From contig QXEO01000734.1 of assembly GCA_007115705.1 (NCBI GenBank), positions 2,795,609 through 2,859,608 on the forward strand: a DNA stretch of 64,000 nucleotides, given 5' to 3'. The first letter of the stretch is position 1; every line of letters begins with the position of its first letter. A program made the position numbers and the translations under genes. The notes beneath the pieces were generated by a model that did not search any database, was not told the origin of the DNA, and saw nothing but the letters and a program-made list of their open reading frames with translations. Below, one piece after another: positions 33,282 through 45,090 of this stretch. The stretch is from Dactylis glomerata. Lineage: Eukaryota; Streptophyta; Magnoliopsida; Poales; Poaceae.

Positions 33282-35604
33282 CTCAAGTTCTGGCGTGTCA
33301 AAGAAGTTGCGCCGGTAGCCAGGCCGGGCTGCTGCCCTGCCAAGATGCAGGGCCAGAGCAGAGCTGGTCCGAGGCGTTGCCTTAGGAGGAGCAGTGGCGG
33401 CGGATGGAGTGCCGGACTTGGTCGGCTGGATCTTCAATGTGCCGGACTTGGCCGGGGCAGAGGTCTCGGCCGGCGCCGTGGTCTTGGCCGGTGCAGGAGT
33501 CGTTTCAGCAGAAGGAGTTTTGGGCACGGGCTGTTCCGGCGCGGCCGGTGCATCTTGGCCAGCAGGAGCAGGATCCGGAATAGTCCGGACTTCCGGCACT
33601 AAAGGGCCTTTGCCCTTGATGTCTGTGCCGGCATCTTCAGTTGTGCCGGCGTCGCTGGTAGGTGCGCCGGAGTCTGGTGCTTCCTGATGGGCTCCTATGT
33701 CCATGTGGACATCAGAGGCCGATGGTTCCTGTTGAGCCCCCGAGTCCATGTGGACTTCGGGGGCAGAGTAATCTTGTTCCGGCGGAGGAACGTCCTTCGC
33801 CGGGGAGATGGTCTTGTCTGGCGCAGGCGAAGATGCCGGCGCCGGTGAGGTCGTATGACTGGCAGAGGGAATGTCGGAGGTAGCAGGGGCAGCGGGCTTG
33901 GTAACCTTCGGGTCGCCACTCAAGCCAGAAGCTTGTTCCGGCGCAAGAGGAGCTCTGGAAGAGAGAAAACACCAAGTCAGTAATACAAGCAAGAGATATG
34001 TCGGAGGAAATGCAAAGAAAAGGAAACTTACCCCGAGGCAACAGGTCTCGGTTTCTTCGCTATGGGCACGCCGACCTTCTGCCTCTTCGACTTCTGAGGT
34101 GTGTCGGGCTGGGTCTTCACCCCTCGCTTCCGGCCGGCACATCCGCCGGTGGAAGGAGGTCCCTGGTTCAGAGGGGCGGCGTCGATAACCATATCGTCCG
34201 GGATAGCTGAGGACGGCATTGCAAACTCGTAAGCAATAGGTGTTTCTGGAAAGGCATACGCAAGTGGCATCGGGTCATAGTACAGCAGGATCTCCTCGTC
34301 AGAATCAGTCTCACTCCGGTCTTGAGTATAATGCCGGGATGAAGAGCCCTTACCCATGGCAGCTGCAGCACGGGTGCTCCTGGGAAGCTTATCCCAATGA
34401 TCCGGATCTTCAACATCCGCTACAGTGCGGTCCGCCGCGATCTTGATCCGGGAGTTCTCCATGGTTTGGAAGCTGAATTTCTGTATAAACAGCAAAGTCA
34501 AGTATTCAGACAAGGAAATATGCCGGTGGAAGAGGTATGTCGGATCAATATGATATGCGTCGGCAAACAGGCATGTGTCGGCTTAAGTATCTATGTGCCG
34601 GACATGGACTTTATGTATCGGATAAGATGGTTTACCGTTGGGGCGGGCCTATCCCGGCTGTATGGTTCTAGCCCCCAGGCAAAAGTGGCCTGAGAGGACT
34701 TGCAGACATCCTTAATCCGGCGCAGAATGTCGGCCGGAGTCAGCTCGTGTGTGGAGTGCCGGTTGGGGTCCATTGGCCCGCTCATCTGGCAGATCTTGTG
34801 CGACCGGCGCTGCAGAGGGGAGACGCGCCGGCTTATATAGCAGGCCACCAGGTCTTGAGGAGTAAGACCGGCATCCAGGAGCTCGCCCTTAACCCGGTGA
34901 AGCGCATTCACCGGCATCACCGAGTTCTTCGGGTTGTAGGTCCAGTTCGTCATAGCCAAGGGTGGCTCGTCCACAAATGGCGGCAGGTTGAGCAGATCCT
35001 CGTCGGTGGTGTTCTTGACGTAGAAGAAGCTTTTCTGCCACTTCTTGCAAGATTCCAGGAGTTCCACCTTGGGGAAGTCTGAGCCCTTTCGGGACATGAT
35101 GGTGGCCGCGCCGCAGAGGGTCATGGGGCGGTCCTTCTTTTCCTGGGCCGTCTCCGGCGGGTCGTCCTTGCTCCGGGGCGGCTCTTGGACGACTTGCTTC
35201 CGCAGTTGGAAGTACTTCGCCCAACCTTGAGTAAGGGGCACTATGCCGGCATAGCCCTCGCAAAAAGCAGCGAAGGCGGAGAGGATCATCACGGCATTGG
35301 CCGGGATATGATGAGGTTGTAGGTCGTAGGTGTTGAGGAAGTCCCGGAAGAAGTCCGATGCCGGCAGGCCGAAGCCACGCTCGAAATGGGCGATGAAGAC
35401 GACGCGTTCGCCAGGTTCAGGTGCCGGCACAGTTTCTCCTACTGGTAGCCGGCATGCTACGCCCTCCGGGACTCTCCTGGTGGAGGTGACCCAGGATATC
35501 TCGGCCGGAGTAACCTCCGACCCCTCCCAGCCGGAGCGTCCTTGCGCTCGGGCCGAGGTATCTTCCTCAGAGGCTGAGGTACCCGTCATGCTTGAAGATG
35601 CCAT
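33282..35604 (-). pseudogene. Truncated antisense gene of Element 4 (exons 1, 2 and part of 3)
   Basis: On the minus strand exon 1 is 35604-34636 (323 codons), exon 2 is 34480-34032 and exon 3 begins at 33954. Lengths and phases (0, 2) are identical to Element 5, and no stop interrupts these exons. Exon 3 is cut near 33282 after the motif FFDTPELEG, and the frame then runs into the reverse of gag. Exons 4-7, which encode the coiled-coil and C-terminal part in Element 5, are gone. An exon 1-2 protein could still be made. Function is unknown. Confidence 0.85.
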
Positions 35605-36654
35605 CTTACTGGCCGGGATAAGGCGTGAGAGCCGGAGTCCCGTGATGATATTCCTATCAAGGCCGGAGAAAAGAGGGAGGTTAGTCTCTCCGGCATACCG
35701 CCCTCACCAATGTTAGCAGAGATAAAAGGATCTACCGAGGCAGTTAAAATAGGAAACAAATAAGGGTAAAACTTCTAAGGAAGAACACTCGAGAACGTTG
35801 TTAGGCAACGCTAATCGAATCCAAAGAATAACAAGCAGAGGAACTGAAGCGGATCTATGCAAGCGTGGTTACCAATGAGAAGCTATGAAGAAGCATCAAA
35901 GAGGAAGAACAGAGGGAGGTCTCACCGGAGCTTGGCCGGCGACGATGGAGCGGCGGCGAGCGTGCAGGAAGAGATCCAATCTCCCTGCAATGTCGCGGAG
36001 GAACGGTGCGGCAGCGGCGGCGTCGTCGACGGAGATGCAGGGCACCGTCGAGCGTCGGCGTCGGCGGGGAGCAGGACGGCTGCGGCGGAGATGCTGTTCT
36101 TCGGACCGGCGGTGAAGCGCAGGAGGCAAAGGAGCAGGGGAGGAAGACGATGGTGGGGGGTAAAAAGATAAGTTTACCCCCGCCGCCCTATTTATAGGTC
36201 TGTCAGGTCAGGGTCGTGGGGATCGTGGGAGTGTTCCACTCCCCCGACCGTTCCTGCAGAGAGTCGCCACGTGGCGGCACGGAGTGGGGCGGCGGTTCCT
36301 GTAACCGTGCCATGACGCAATGATGGCAAGAAGTAACTGCTGCACTGTGAACCGTCACATCGTGGGTGACCGTTCGAGGTGGCAGGGCAGTTACAAGTTT
36401 CGATGCAAAGCTGTCAGGCATGGCTTCTCGAGGAAGACTCGTCTATATGACGGATTAATTGCCCGATGTATATGTTCCGTCCGGAATACCCTCGGGACCG
36501 GCCGGAATAAGTTTTGGAACAGGAACAGAGGCCGGGATATGTGCAGATGTGCCGGCATATAATTTGATCGCCGGGGCATAATGAAGAAAGGTATGTTGAA
36601 CCTGTCAAGGCTCCACAGTTATGACTGGGGAACCTCGGCAGCTTCGGGGACTAG
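35605..36654 (-). promoter_or_regulatory. Antisense-gene promoter region and polypurine tract of Element 4
   Basis: This lies upstream of the antisense gene on the minus strand. TATAAATA lies at 36196-36189 and a perfect palindromic G-box GCCACGTGGC at 36266-36275, about 70 bp further upstream. The same pair at the same spacing occurs in Element 5. The right end (about 36640-36654, TTCGGGGACTAG) is the polypurine tract of the plus-strand element. There is no supported ORF. Confidence 0.7.
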
Positions 36655-37602
36655 TGTCGGGGGGATGACCCCCGGTAGGGTCAAGAGAGTAGAAAGACAC
36701 AAGGTCTATGATTGACTTTATGCCGGGTTATCAAGGAAGGGCCTGGCCGGAATATAAGAGCATCGGCCAGGCCGGCATATAATGTGTATCCCGGCTGATA
36801 CTTGGATATACCGGCATAGCCGGAATACTTATAAAAGTGTGCCGGCATATACTTAGATATGCCGGCCTAACCATTTGATGTGTTGTGCAGGAGCAGGGGA
36901 GGCCGGATTACCCGACCCTCGTAGGTCGTTGGTCCGGCATATAAGTCCTGGGTATGGCCAATGGTCATATCCGGGATACTTAAGTCAACTAAGGTGTCAC
37001 ATCCCTACAATCAAGGAAGAAAACATCCAAGCATGGTAGCAGAGTAAGATGGCAGGGTGCACAGTGGAGGTTACCTACCCTCACTGTGCACAAGTACAAG
37101 CTTACCGCACAGAGGTAAGGCCACAGTTCAAGAGGTACAAGGTACAGCAAGGGGAGTCCCATCGAGAGCAATCAGGGAGAAAGTCGTGGGCGTCTGCCCT
37201 CGACAGCAAGTCCTGTTTGGAGTGTAGTTGGTGTCTCCTGGTCTTCTATGACCGTTGTAACCCTGGCCACCACTATATAAGGTGGCACAGGGAGTCCTAG
37301 CAAAGAAAAAAAGGAAGGTTGAAGGTTGGTTGGTCACTCTGTGTTCCTACACTTAGCAGTTCATCTTCCTTCTCTAGCTGAGAGCTTGGAAGCACCATTG
37401 TTGTGTACTACATCGACCCAAATATACAATCAGTAGAGCAGGAGTAGGGGTGTTATCTCCTTACGAGAGCCCCGAACCTGGGTAGATCAGTGTCTCTTTC
37501 TGTCGTGCTTTTTAGCTCGTTCCCCTCTCCCGAATCCTCCAGCATCTAGTTCGGCCCCCATTTAAGCCATCCTATGGCATATGTTGTTTCACCACGACGA
37601 CA
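36655..37602 (+). repeat. 3' LTR of Element 4
   Basis: 948 bp, identical to 29264-30211 except for one C/T difference at 36962 and one T/C difference near 37530. Its TATA box is at 37274-37280. Confidence 0.96.
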
Positions 37603-38260
37603 ATTACGCACTTTGCTTAATGCAAATATCTGTTGTTCACAACTTAATGCTCAAGGGGTCCTCGGATGATTCCCCGTGAGTGGATTTTTAGTCATAGATA
37701 CAGTTGGATTACGGTCTATGTATTTTGTCTTAATGCCCAGAGTGAACCTCATAGTGATCCTCGTGATGTATGTACGTTATCTTTACTCTATCAATTGCAC
37801 AACTGTAATTTGTTTCCCCAGCATGCTTTTATTTATCTTATGGAGAGACGTCACTAGTGAATTGTGGACCCCGGTCCAATTTCCTTTACATAGCTTTACC
37901 GTATTACTTTACTTGCTCTGTTTACTTTCTTGCATTACTATTATCCTTTTACCACTTGATACGCTCAATCCTTTGTTTACAGCAAACCGGTGAGATTGAC
38001 AACCTCATCGTAAGTTGGGAGCAAAGTTCTTGTTTGTGTTGTGTGCAGGTTTCACGTTGCTGCTGGGTGAAATACACACCAACAAGTTTCTGGCGCCATT
38101 GTCCGGAGTGTCGCGAAGCTAGCAAGCATCACCTTCTGAAGTTTGTCTTTCTCCTACTGGTTTGATTCAACCTTGGTTTCACAACAGAGGGAAGACTTGC
38201 TACTGTGCTCATCATACCTTCCTCTTGGGGTTCCCAACGGGCTGTACTTACACGCCATCA

Positions 38261-41065
38261 TGTACTTTTCAAATTCTAATTCTATCATCATTTACATAAT
38301 CTTTTATGGTATGGGTTTGTCTACAGAGTGAGCACTCAACTCCCTAATTTCCGTAATGGCAGTCTTGTCATCACAATGAATGTGTATAGGGTCGCGCATT
38401 CCAGGGGGTACTCCAAGCTCGAGGATGAACTTCTGTAGCCAAACAGCTTCATTTGCCACATCACCCATGGCAATATACTTCAACTCCGTTGTAGACTTAG
38501 CTTTCAGTGACTGCTTGCAGCTTCTCCAACTCACCGCTCCTCCATTCACCAAGAACACATATCATGTCTAAGATTTCTCGTCATCTGAGTCAGCTTTGTA
38601 GCTTGTGCTGACATAACTCTTCACATCAAGCTCTACATTGCTTCCTCCATAGACTAAGACCATATCCTTTGTTCTTCTAAGGAACTTTAGGATATTTTTA
38701 ACCGCACTCCAATGACTCATACTAGGGTTACTTTGATAATGGCTCGTCAAACTAAGAGCCAATGCTACATCAGGTCTAGTACTTAGCATAGCATACATGA
38801 TGGAGCCTATGGCAGAGGCATAGGGGGTGTTTGACATCACACTTTTCTCCTTTTTTCTTGTCGGACCTTGAGTCACACTCAATGATACACCTTTCACAAC
38901 TAGCAAATTTCCCTTTTTGGATTTTTCCATTCTGAACCTCTTCAAAACCTTGTTAAGGTAAGTACTTTGACTAAACGCTAGTAGGCGCCTTGATCTATAT
39001 CTATATATCTTAATACCTAATATGTATGCAGCTTCACCCATATCTCTCATTGAAAAGTTCTTGTTCAAGTATTCCTTCACACTGTTTAGCATCCGCACAT
39101 CATTCCCTATCGGTAATATGTCATCTACATATAGTACTAGGAATGAAACTGAGCTCCCACTCATCTTCTTGTAAATGCAGGATTCTTCGGTATTTTGGAC
39201 AAATCCAAAACCTTTGATGAATTCATCAAAATGAAGATTCCAGCTCCGAGATGCTTGCTTTAGTCCATAGATGGACCTTTGAAGCTTGCATACCTTATTA
39301 GCATCCTTAGGATCAACAAAATCCTCAGGTTGTACCATGTACAATTTCTCTTCAATGTTGCCATTGAGAAAGGCGGTTTTGACATCCATCTGCCATATCT
39401 CGTAATCGAAATAAGCAACAATAGCTAACAAAATCCGAATTTACTTTAGCATCGCTACAGGAGAGAATGTCTCATCGTAGTCAACTCCTTGAATTAGTCG
39501 GAAACACTTTGCGACAAGTCGAGCTTTGTAGACGGTCACTTTACCGTTCGTGTCAGTCTTTTTCTTAAAGATCCATTTATTCTCAACGGCCTTGCAGTCG
39601 CTGGGAATGTCTACCAAGGTCCATACTTGGTTGTCATACATAGACCTTATTTTGGATTGTATGGCTTCCAGCTATTTCTCAGACTCAGGGCCTTCCATCA
39701 CTTCCATGTAGGTAGCAAGTTCGTCTTGGTTAGTCAACATGACCGATAATACAGGATTCCCAAACCACTCCGGGGATTTGCGGACTCGTGTACACCTGCG
39801 ATCAGTCTGCTTAGCGAGAACATCGTGATTTTCATCAGGCACCCCTACTTCCTCTTTGATAGAGGGTGCATGAGGAACCGCTTCCGTTGCGCTACTCGGT
39901 ATTTCGAGTGAGGGGTCGACGATCTCGTCAAGCTCAACTTTCCTCCCACCCACACCTTTAGCAAGAAACTCTTTCTCGAGAAAGATTCCAGTCTTGGCAA
40001 CAAAAGTCTTGCCTTCGGCCAGATGGTAGAAGGTGTACCCAAGGGTCTCCCTTGGATATCCTACAAAGATGCATTTTTTCGACTTAGATTTGAGTTTGTC
40101 AGGCTGTAACTTCTTTTTATATGCCTCACAGCCCCAAACCTTAAGAAACGACAACCTGGGCTTCTTGCCATGCCGTAGCTCATATGGCGTTGTCTCCACG
40201 GATTTGGACAATGCCCTATTAAGAATGAATGCAGCAGTTTCTATTGTATAACCCCAAAACAATATAGGCAAGACAGAAAGAGACATCATGGACCTTATAC
40301 TGTCGAGCAAGGTGCAGTTACGTTGCTCAGACACACCGTTACGCTACGGCGTTCCAGCTGGCATATGTTGTGGCACAATTCCACATGCCTTGAGATGTGC
40401 CGCAAACTCAAAACTTAGATACTCGCCTCCTTGGTCATAATAAAGGTGCTTGATCTTTCTATCGAGTTGATTTTCAACCTCTTTCTGAAATTCCTTGAAC
40501 TTTTCAAAGGTTTCAAACTTATGCTTCATCAAATAGATATACCCATATCCACTCAAATCATCAGTAAAGGTCACGAAGTAACGATAACCATTGCACGTAG
40601 CGACGCTCATTGGTCCACACACATCCGTATGTATGATTCCCAATAGGTCGGACGCTCGTTCAACTAATCCGGTGAACAGAGTCCTAGTCATTTTGCCTAG
40701 AAGGCATGGCTCACATGTATCAAAGGAATCAAAATTCATTGACCCGAGAATACCATCACTATGGAGCTTCTTTATGCGTTTTACGCCGACATGACCAAGA
40801 CGGCAATGCCATGTGTATGTGGTATTATCATCACTATGCTTGCATCTCTTAGCATCCACACTGTTGATATGTGTAACAAGATCCAAAATATATAAACCAG
40901 CACGAACAGGCACATGAACATAGAAAATACCATCTTTAGATATGGAACAATCGTTTGTTACAGACTTGAAATGGTATCCGTCTCATGATAACCGAGACCC
41001 ACTCACAATGTCATTTTCCACTTGGGACATTAGATGGAAATGTTTATGCTCCAGTTTTAGAGACA
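38261..41065 (-). pseudogene. pol: Copia pol: integrase, reverse transcriptase, RNase H, decayed
   Basis: On the minus strand the order is pre-integrase zinc region (WHCRLGHVG...C..C) near 40830, integrase core (HTDVCGPM, DDLSGYG, YDQGGEY), reverse transcriptase (DVKTAFLNG, then YVDD near 39110) and RNase H (SWRSCKQ, KSTTELKY, HIHCDDKTAI). Most of it reads in one frame with in-frame stops near 38566, 39433, 39670 and 40342. Another stop and a shift occur near 38266-38310, next to the Element 3 insertion. The final residues lie at 19479-19619. The 5' LTR, gag and protease are missing to the right of about 41065. Order integrase before reverse transcriptase shows Ty1/copia. The LTR suggests the Angela/BARE group. 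Confidence 0.9.
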
Positions 41066-41632
41066 TGCTAATTTTTACGGCTAGGGCTTAAGACGACAGT
41101 TAGTGGCTTCCTTTTTTGATTTGTACCATTCAAAAAAAAATTGATTAGGATATTATTAAGAGGATAACTAGTCTTGCAGTTGGCATTCAGTTATTCAGTT
41201 TACATGGCGGACTTGTAGGACACCATCATGATCACTTCCATGATTCGGCATCGGATTAAATGTACTCCACAAAAAACAGAAATACTTCTATGAATATATT
41301 ATTTTTTATTCAATCCACAGAATGTAGATTTTATATTTCTTTTATTTATGAAAGTAGCAATTTGCATTTGCTGCAAAGATAAACACATTTTTATAATTTA
41401 CTTATATGTTTTTATCATGAAAGTGTACACATTTTTTGTTCTTTTCAAGTTTCATTTGTTTCTTTTTATTCGTGCCGAAAGCAATAGTTTGTTGGCATTT
41501 GTATCTTGTTTTAGTGAAGCATTCATCCACAAAGATAATTGGCATGCACCTTTGTAAAAAACCCTCTCTTACAAACTTCCAAGCTCATGTAACATCTACT
41601 AAATTTACCACTACCATTAATTAACAAAAAAA
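41066..41632. other. Unassigned AT-rich sequence
   Basis: I see no ORF, LTR end or familiar element here. It lies between the broken 5' side of the copia element and the MULE relic. It could be decayed internal DNA of either. Confidence 0.5.
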
Positions 41633-42253
41633 GAACTGCCAGGGTTACTCCTCCTTATCTCATTGCCATATTGTGAAGCTTGTATTGCTCTTCTTCATCT
41701 CAATGAATTGTCCTCAAGAAAATCCTTCTCGCCCTTTGCATCTTGCTTCTACCATGTGTCATGTTCCAATATCAATGCACCACCTTTGAAAAGTTCTTCA
41801 AGTCCATGTCTTGGTCTGCTCTGAAACTTTCCAAATACTTCCATGCAGCAAGTTAACTGCGGAATCATCCAATCTAAACTTCCTGCTACAAGTGTGGGTA
41901 TCAATGTACTTTTTAATCATCCAAGCATCATGCCATGAGATGCTACAAGTACTAAGAGCGCCCATCTACACACCTTGCACATAAACTTCTCTTATCATTT
42001 ATTAACATTTGGATTGACCTTCTTTGTAGGCAACTGTACTCTTTGATTGGTTTTCTGAGCATCTCAACACTCTCAAACATATGTCCAACTCTAAATTTAG
42101 GAACCTTCATATCGTTCTCTCTAAATGTCTTTAATCTTATTTAAACCTTCTCATCATCTGAATGAGAGGCCCACATGTCATCTGGTTATGAATCACCATT
42201 TCCTTCAATCTTATCTTTACCTTGCACACTTCGTTTCTTTACTTAGTTGTCAT
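41633..42253 (-). pseudogene. MULE (Mutator-like) transposase N-terminal relic
   Basis: The minus-strand translation, across several frame changes and stops, gives pieces in the order expected of the DNA-binding N-terminal part of a plant MuDR-type transposase. The pieces are an acidic lead (near 42170), VGHMFESVEMLRK..KEYS (near 42090), NDKRSLCARCVDG (near 41990), ESFRADQDMDLKNFSKVV (near 41810), ARRIFLRTIH.DEEEQYK (near 41700), and an ending like EIRRSNPGS (41640). The catalytic core and terminal inverted repeats are not seen. The right end is cut by an LTR at 42254. Recognition is from memory of the family. Confidence 0.65.
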
Positions 42254-42971
42254 TGATACGTCTCAAACGTATCTATAATTTTTGATGCTCCATGCTTGTT
42301 TATACACCATTTGCTTTGTGTTTTGTTACACTTCGTGGCATTTTTATGCATTTTCCGGAACTAACCTACTAACGAGATGCCACAGTGCCAGTTCCCTATT
42401 TTCTGTTGTTTTTGTGTTTCAGAAAAGCTACACAGGAAATATTCTCGGAATTGGACGAAACAAAAGCCGAACCTCTTATTTTTACCGAAGCTTCGCTAAG
42501 ACCGAAGATGAGATGGAGGGGGGCTAGGGGCCAGCCACACCATAGGGTGGCGCGGCCCAGCCCCTGGCTGCGCCACTAGGTGGTGAGGCCACCTAGCCCA
42601 CCTCCTGACGCTGCCCTTTCGCCTATATATTCGTCTCGACGGGAAAAACCTAAAGGACAGATCGCTTTTCCTCGAAACATACTGCAAGCCGCCGCCGTCA
42701 TCGAAACGAGATCGGGAGGAACCATGAGCTCTTCCCGGCACCCTGCCGGAGAGGGGAATCCCTTTTGGAGGCCTTCTCCACCACCATGGTCGCCTCCGGA
42801 GTGATGTGTGAGTAGTCTACCTTGGACTACAGGTCCATATCAGTAGCTAGATGGTTGTCTTCTCCACCATGTGCTTCATGTTTAGATCTTGTGAGCTGCC
42901 CTACATGATCAAGATCATCTTTGTGTAATTCTACATGTTGTGTTTGTTGGAATCCGATGAGTATTGGTACT
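42254..42971 (+). mobile_element. Partial gypsy LTR (Element A), cut by Element 6
   Basis: It starts TGATACGTCTCAAACG and follows the Element 3 LTR closely for 718 bp, then breaks at GTACT into a minus-strand LTR. GTCAT at 42249-42253 is its likely left target duplication. The rest should lie beyond Element 6, outside the window. A TATA-like CCTATATATTC lies near 42622. Confidence 0.85.
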
Positions 42972-44652
42972 TGATGGCGCGGTGATGAATAGTGCCAGAG
43001 AACTTGTTAGCGTGTAATTAATGAAGTAAATGACCGGCCAGTTGGAAACCCAAAGAGCAAGGTGTGATGAATATAGCAGCAAGTTTTTCCCTCAGTAAGA
43101 AACCAAGGTTATCAATCCAGTAGGAGGATGAAATACGACTGAAGGTGATGCCCACTAGCTGCGTGATGCTCTAACAAGGGCGTCGTTAACGATTACTTGT
43201 TAGCGCGTCTTCAACCAGTAGCAACATGGAACCTGCACACAACACAACCAAATACTTTGTTCCCAACTTACGATGAGGTTGTCAATCTCACCGGTTTGCT
43301 TGAAACAAAGGGTATGAGCGTATCGAGTGGAAAGCAATAGTGATATGCGAGTAAAGTAAACAGTGCGAGTAAAGTAAACAGGTGATAGCAATATAAAGGA
43401 AATAGGACCGGGGTCCACAGTTCACTAGTGGTGTCTCTCCATAAGATAAAATAACACATGCTGGGTAAACAAATTACAGTTGGGCAATTGATAGAATAAA
43501 GATAACGTGCATATGATGAGAGGATCACTATGAGATTTACTCTGGGCATTACAACAAGATACATAGACCGCCATCCAACTGCATCTATGACTAATAATCC
43601 ACTTGTGGCGAATTAATCCGAGAACTCCACAAGTATTAAGTTGCGAACAACAGATAATTGCATTAAGCAAAGTGTGTAATGTAAACAAAGCATATGCCCT
43701 CGAGCATATGAATGTTGTTTTCCCCCTAGTAGCAATAGCACATCTACAACCTTAGAGGTTTCTGTCACTCCCCCAGATTAAATAGAGGCATGAACCCACT
43801 ATCGAACATAAATACCCCCTCTTGGAGTCACTAGCAACTACTTGGCCAAGATAGCTACTAACAACGGAGAGCATGCAAGATCATAAACAACATAGAGATA
43901 ACATAAGATAATATTCAGTACATCAACTCAATCATAACACCAATATTCATCGGATCCCAACAAACACAACATGTAGAATTACATAACGGTGATCTCGATC
44001 ATGTAAGGCAGCTCACGAGATCTAAACATGAAGCACATGGTAGAGAAGACAACCATCTAGCTACTGCTATGGACCCATAGTCCAAGGTAGACTACTCACT
44101 CATCGCGCCGGAGGCAAGCATGGTGATGAAGAAGACCTCCGGTGGCGATTCCCCTCTCCGGCAGGGTGCCGGGAAGAGCTTCTGGACCCTCCCAGTCTTC
44201 GGGTCGACGGCGGCGGCGGATCGCGATGTGTTCTGGAAAAGTGATCAGGCCCTTAGGTTTTTCCCGTCGAGGGGTCTTTATAGGCGAAGGGGCAACGTCA
44301 GAAGTGGGCCGAGGCGCCGTCACACATAGGGGACGCGGCCAGGGGCCAGGCCACGCGCCCTGTTGTGTGGGGCCCTCGTGGCCCCACTCCGTCTCCTCTT
44401 CGGTTCTCTGGAAGCTTCGGTGAATTTCTGGACGTTCGGCTTTTGTTTCGTCCAATTCCGAGAATATTTCCTGTGTAACTTTTCTGAAACACAAAAACAG
44501 CAGAAAACAGGGAACTGGCACTGTGGCGACTTGTTAATAGGTTAGTTCCGGAAAATGCATAAAAGTGCCACGAAGTGTAGCGAAACACTAAGCAAATGGT
44601 GTAAAAACAAGCATGGAGCATCAAAAATTATAGATACGTTTGAGACGTATCA
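42972..44652 (-). repeat. 3' LTR of Element 6
   Basis: 1681 bp. On the minus strand it begins TGATACGTCTC at 44652 and ends GCGCCATCA at 42972. GTACT at 42967-42971 is the likely target duplication. The bases at 44653-44668 read GCATCCCCAAGCTT, the reverse of the polypurine tract, which confirms orientation. Its U5 end has about 60 bp not present in the Element 7 LTR. Confidence 0.88.
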
Positions 44653-45090
44653 GCATCCCCAAGCTTAACTCCTGCTCGTCCTCGAGTAGGTAAGTGATAA
44701 CAAAAGAAATAATTTTTGAGGTGACATGCACCTACATAATCTTGACCATAAATGTAAGCGTTGTGCGCTGGGATCAAAAGAACTTAAAACATGGGCATGA
44801 AAGACATAATTTTGATAGAAGAAACTTAGCAACCATGTTATAACATGAAAATGAACACAAATAAAAGATCATGAAAATGAAACAATGAAAGTCAAACGTG
44901 TGTTCAAATCATAAGGAAAAACATACAAATGGTTTTCAGCTTGTCCTTTATGGAGAGCAAAACATAAATGCATAGGACACCTTCAAGTTTAAGAGGGCGA
45001 CTAGATACAAATAATTTAAGAACAAGTGAAACCAACATCATGAATCAATCAATGAAAACTATAGGACAATGCACATTATACTCAGAATGA
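44653..45090 (-). mobile_element. Internal 3' region of Element 6, first part
   Basis: This is the reverse of sequence found just before the 3' LTRs of Elements 3 and 7 (for example GAGGACGAGCAGGAGTTAAG). It is interrupted at 45091 by Element 7 and resumes at 54190. There is no coding sequence. Confidence 0.85.

Larger units (their letters stand above)
29264..37602 (+). mobile_element. Element 4: young internal-deletion gypsy element
   Basis: 8339 bp, flanked by ATTAC (29259-29263 and 37603-37607). The 948-bp LTRs differ at only two positions by my count, both transitions, which gives very roughly 80,000 years at 1.3e-8 per site per year. The plus strand has a gag and a truncated protease. 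The minus strand has the first two exons and most of exon 3 of the antisense gene. All polymerase functions and antisense exons 4-7 are missing, with a single junction near 33278-33283. Its LTR and antisense gene are close to those of Element 5, its probable autonomous relative. Confidence 0.95.
19620..38260 (+). mobile_element. Element 3: non-autonomous Athila-like Ty3/gypsy element
   Basis: A plus-strand element flanked by TGTAC (19615-19619 and 38261-38265). Removing the three insertions inside it leaves a 5' LTR of about 1.63 kb, a primer site, a broken gag-protease, about 2.9 kb of non-coding DNA, a polypurine tract (AAGCTTGGGGATGCT) and a 3' LTR. It has no reverse transcriptase or integrase. 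The two LTRs differ at about three of the first hundred bases, so it is clearly older than Element 4. The TGATACGTCTC LTR start and aspartate-tRNA primer site are those of the abundant Sabrina/Fatima/WHAM-type Triticeae elements. I do not assign the exact family. Confidence 0.93.
28284..38260 (+). repeat. 3' LTR of Element 3, split by Element 4
   Basis: The LTR pieces are 28284-29263 and 37603-38260; the first starts TGATACGTCTC directly after the polypurine tract. With Element 4 removed it matches the 5' LTR and ends CACGCCATCA, followed by the target repeat TGTAC. Confidence 0.93.

Noticed and set aside
32694..34142. 482-codon minus-strand ORF in Element 4
   Set aside because: It is a chimera of part of antisense exon 3 with intron sequence and the reverse of gag. 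It does not respect the splice sites shared with Element 5.
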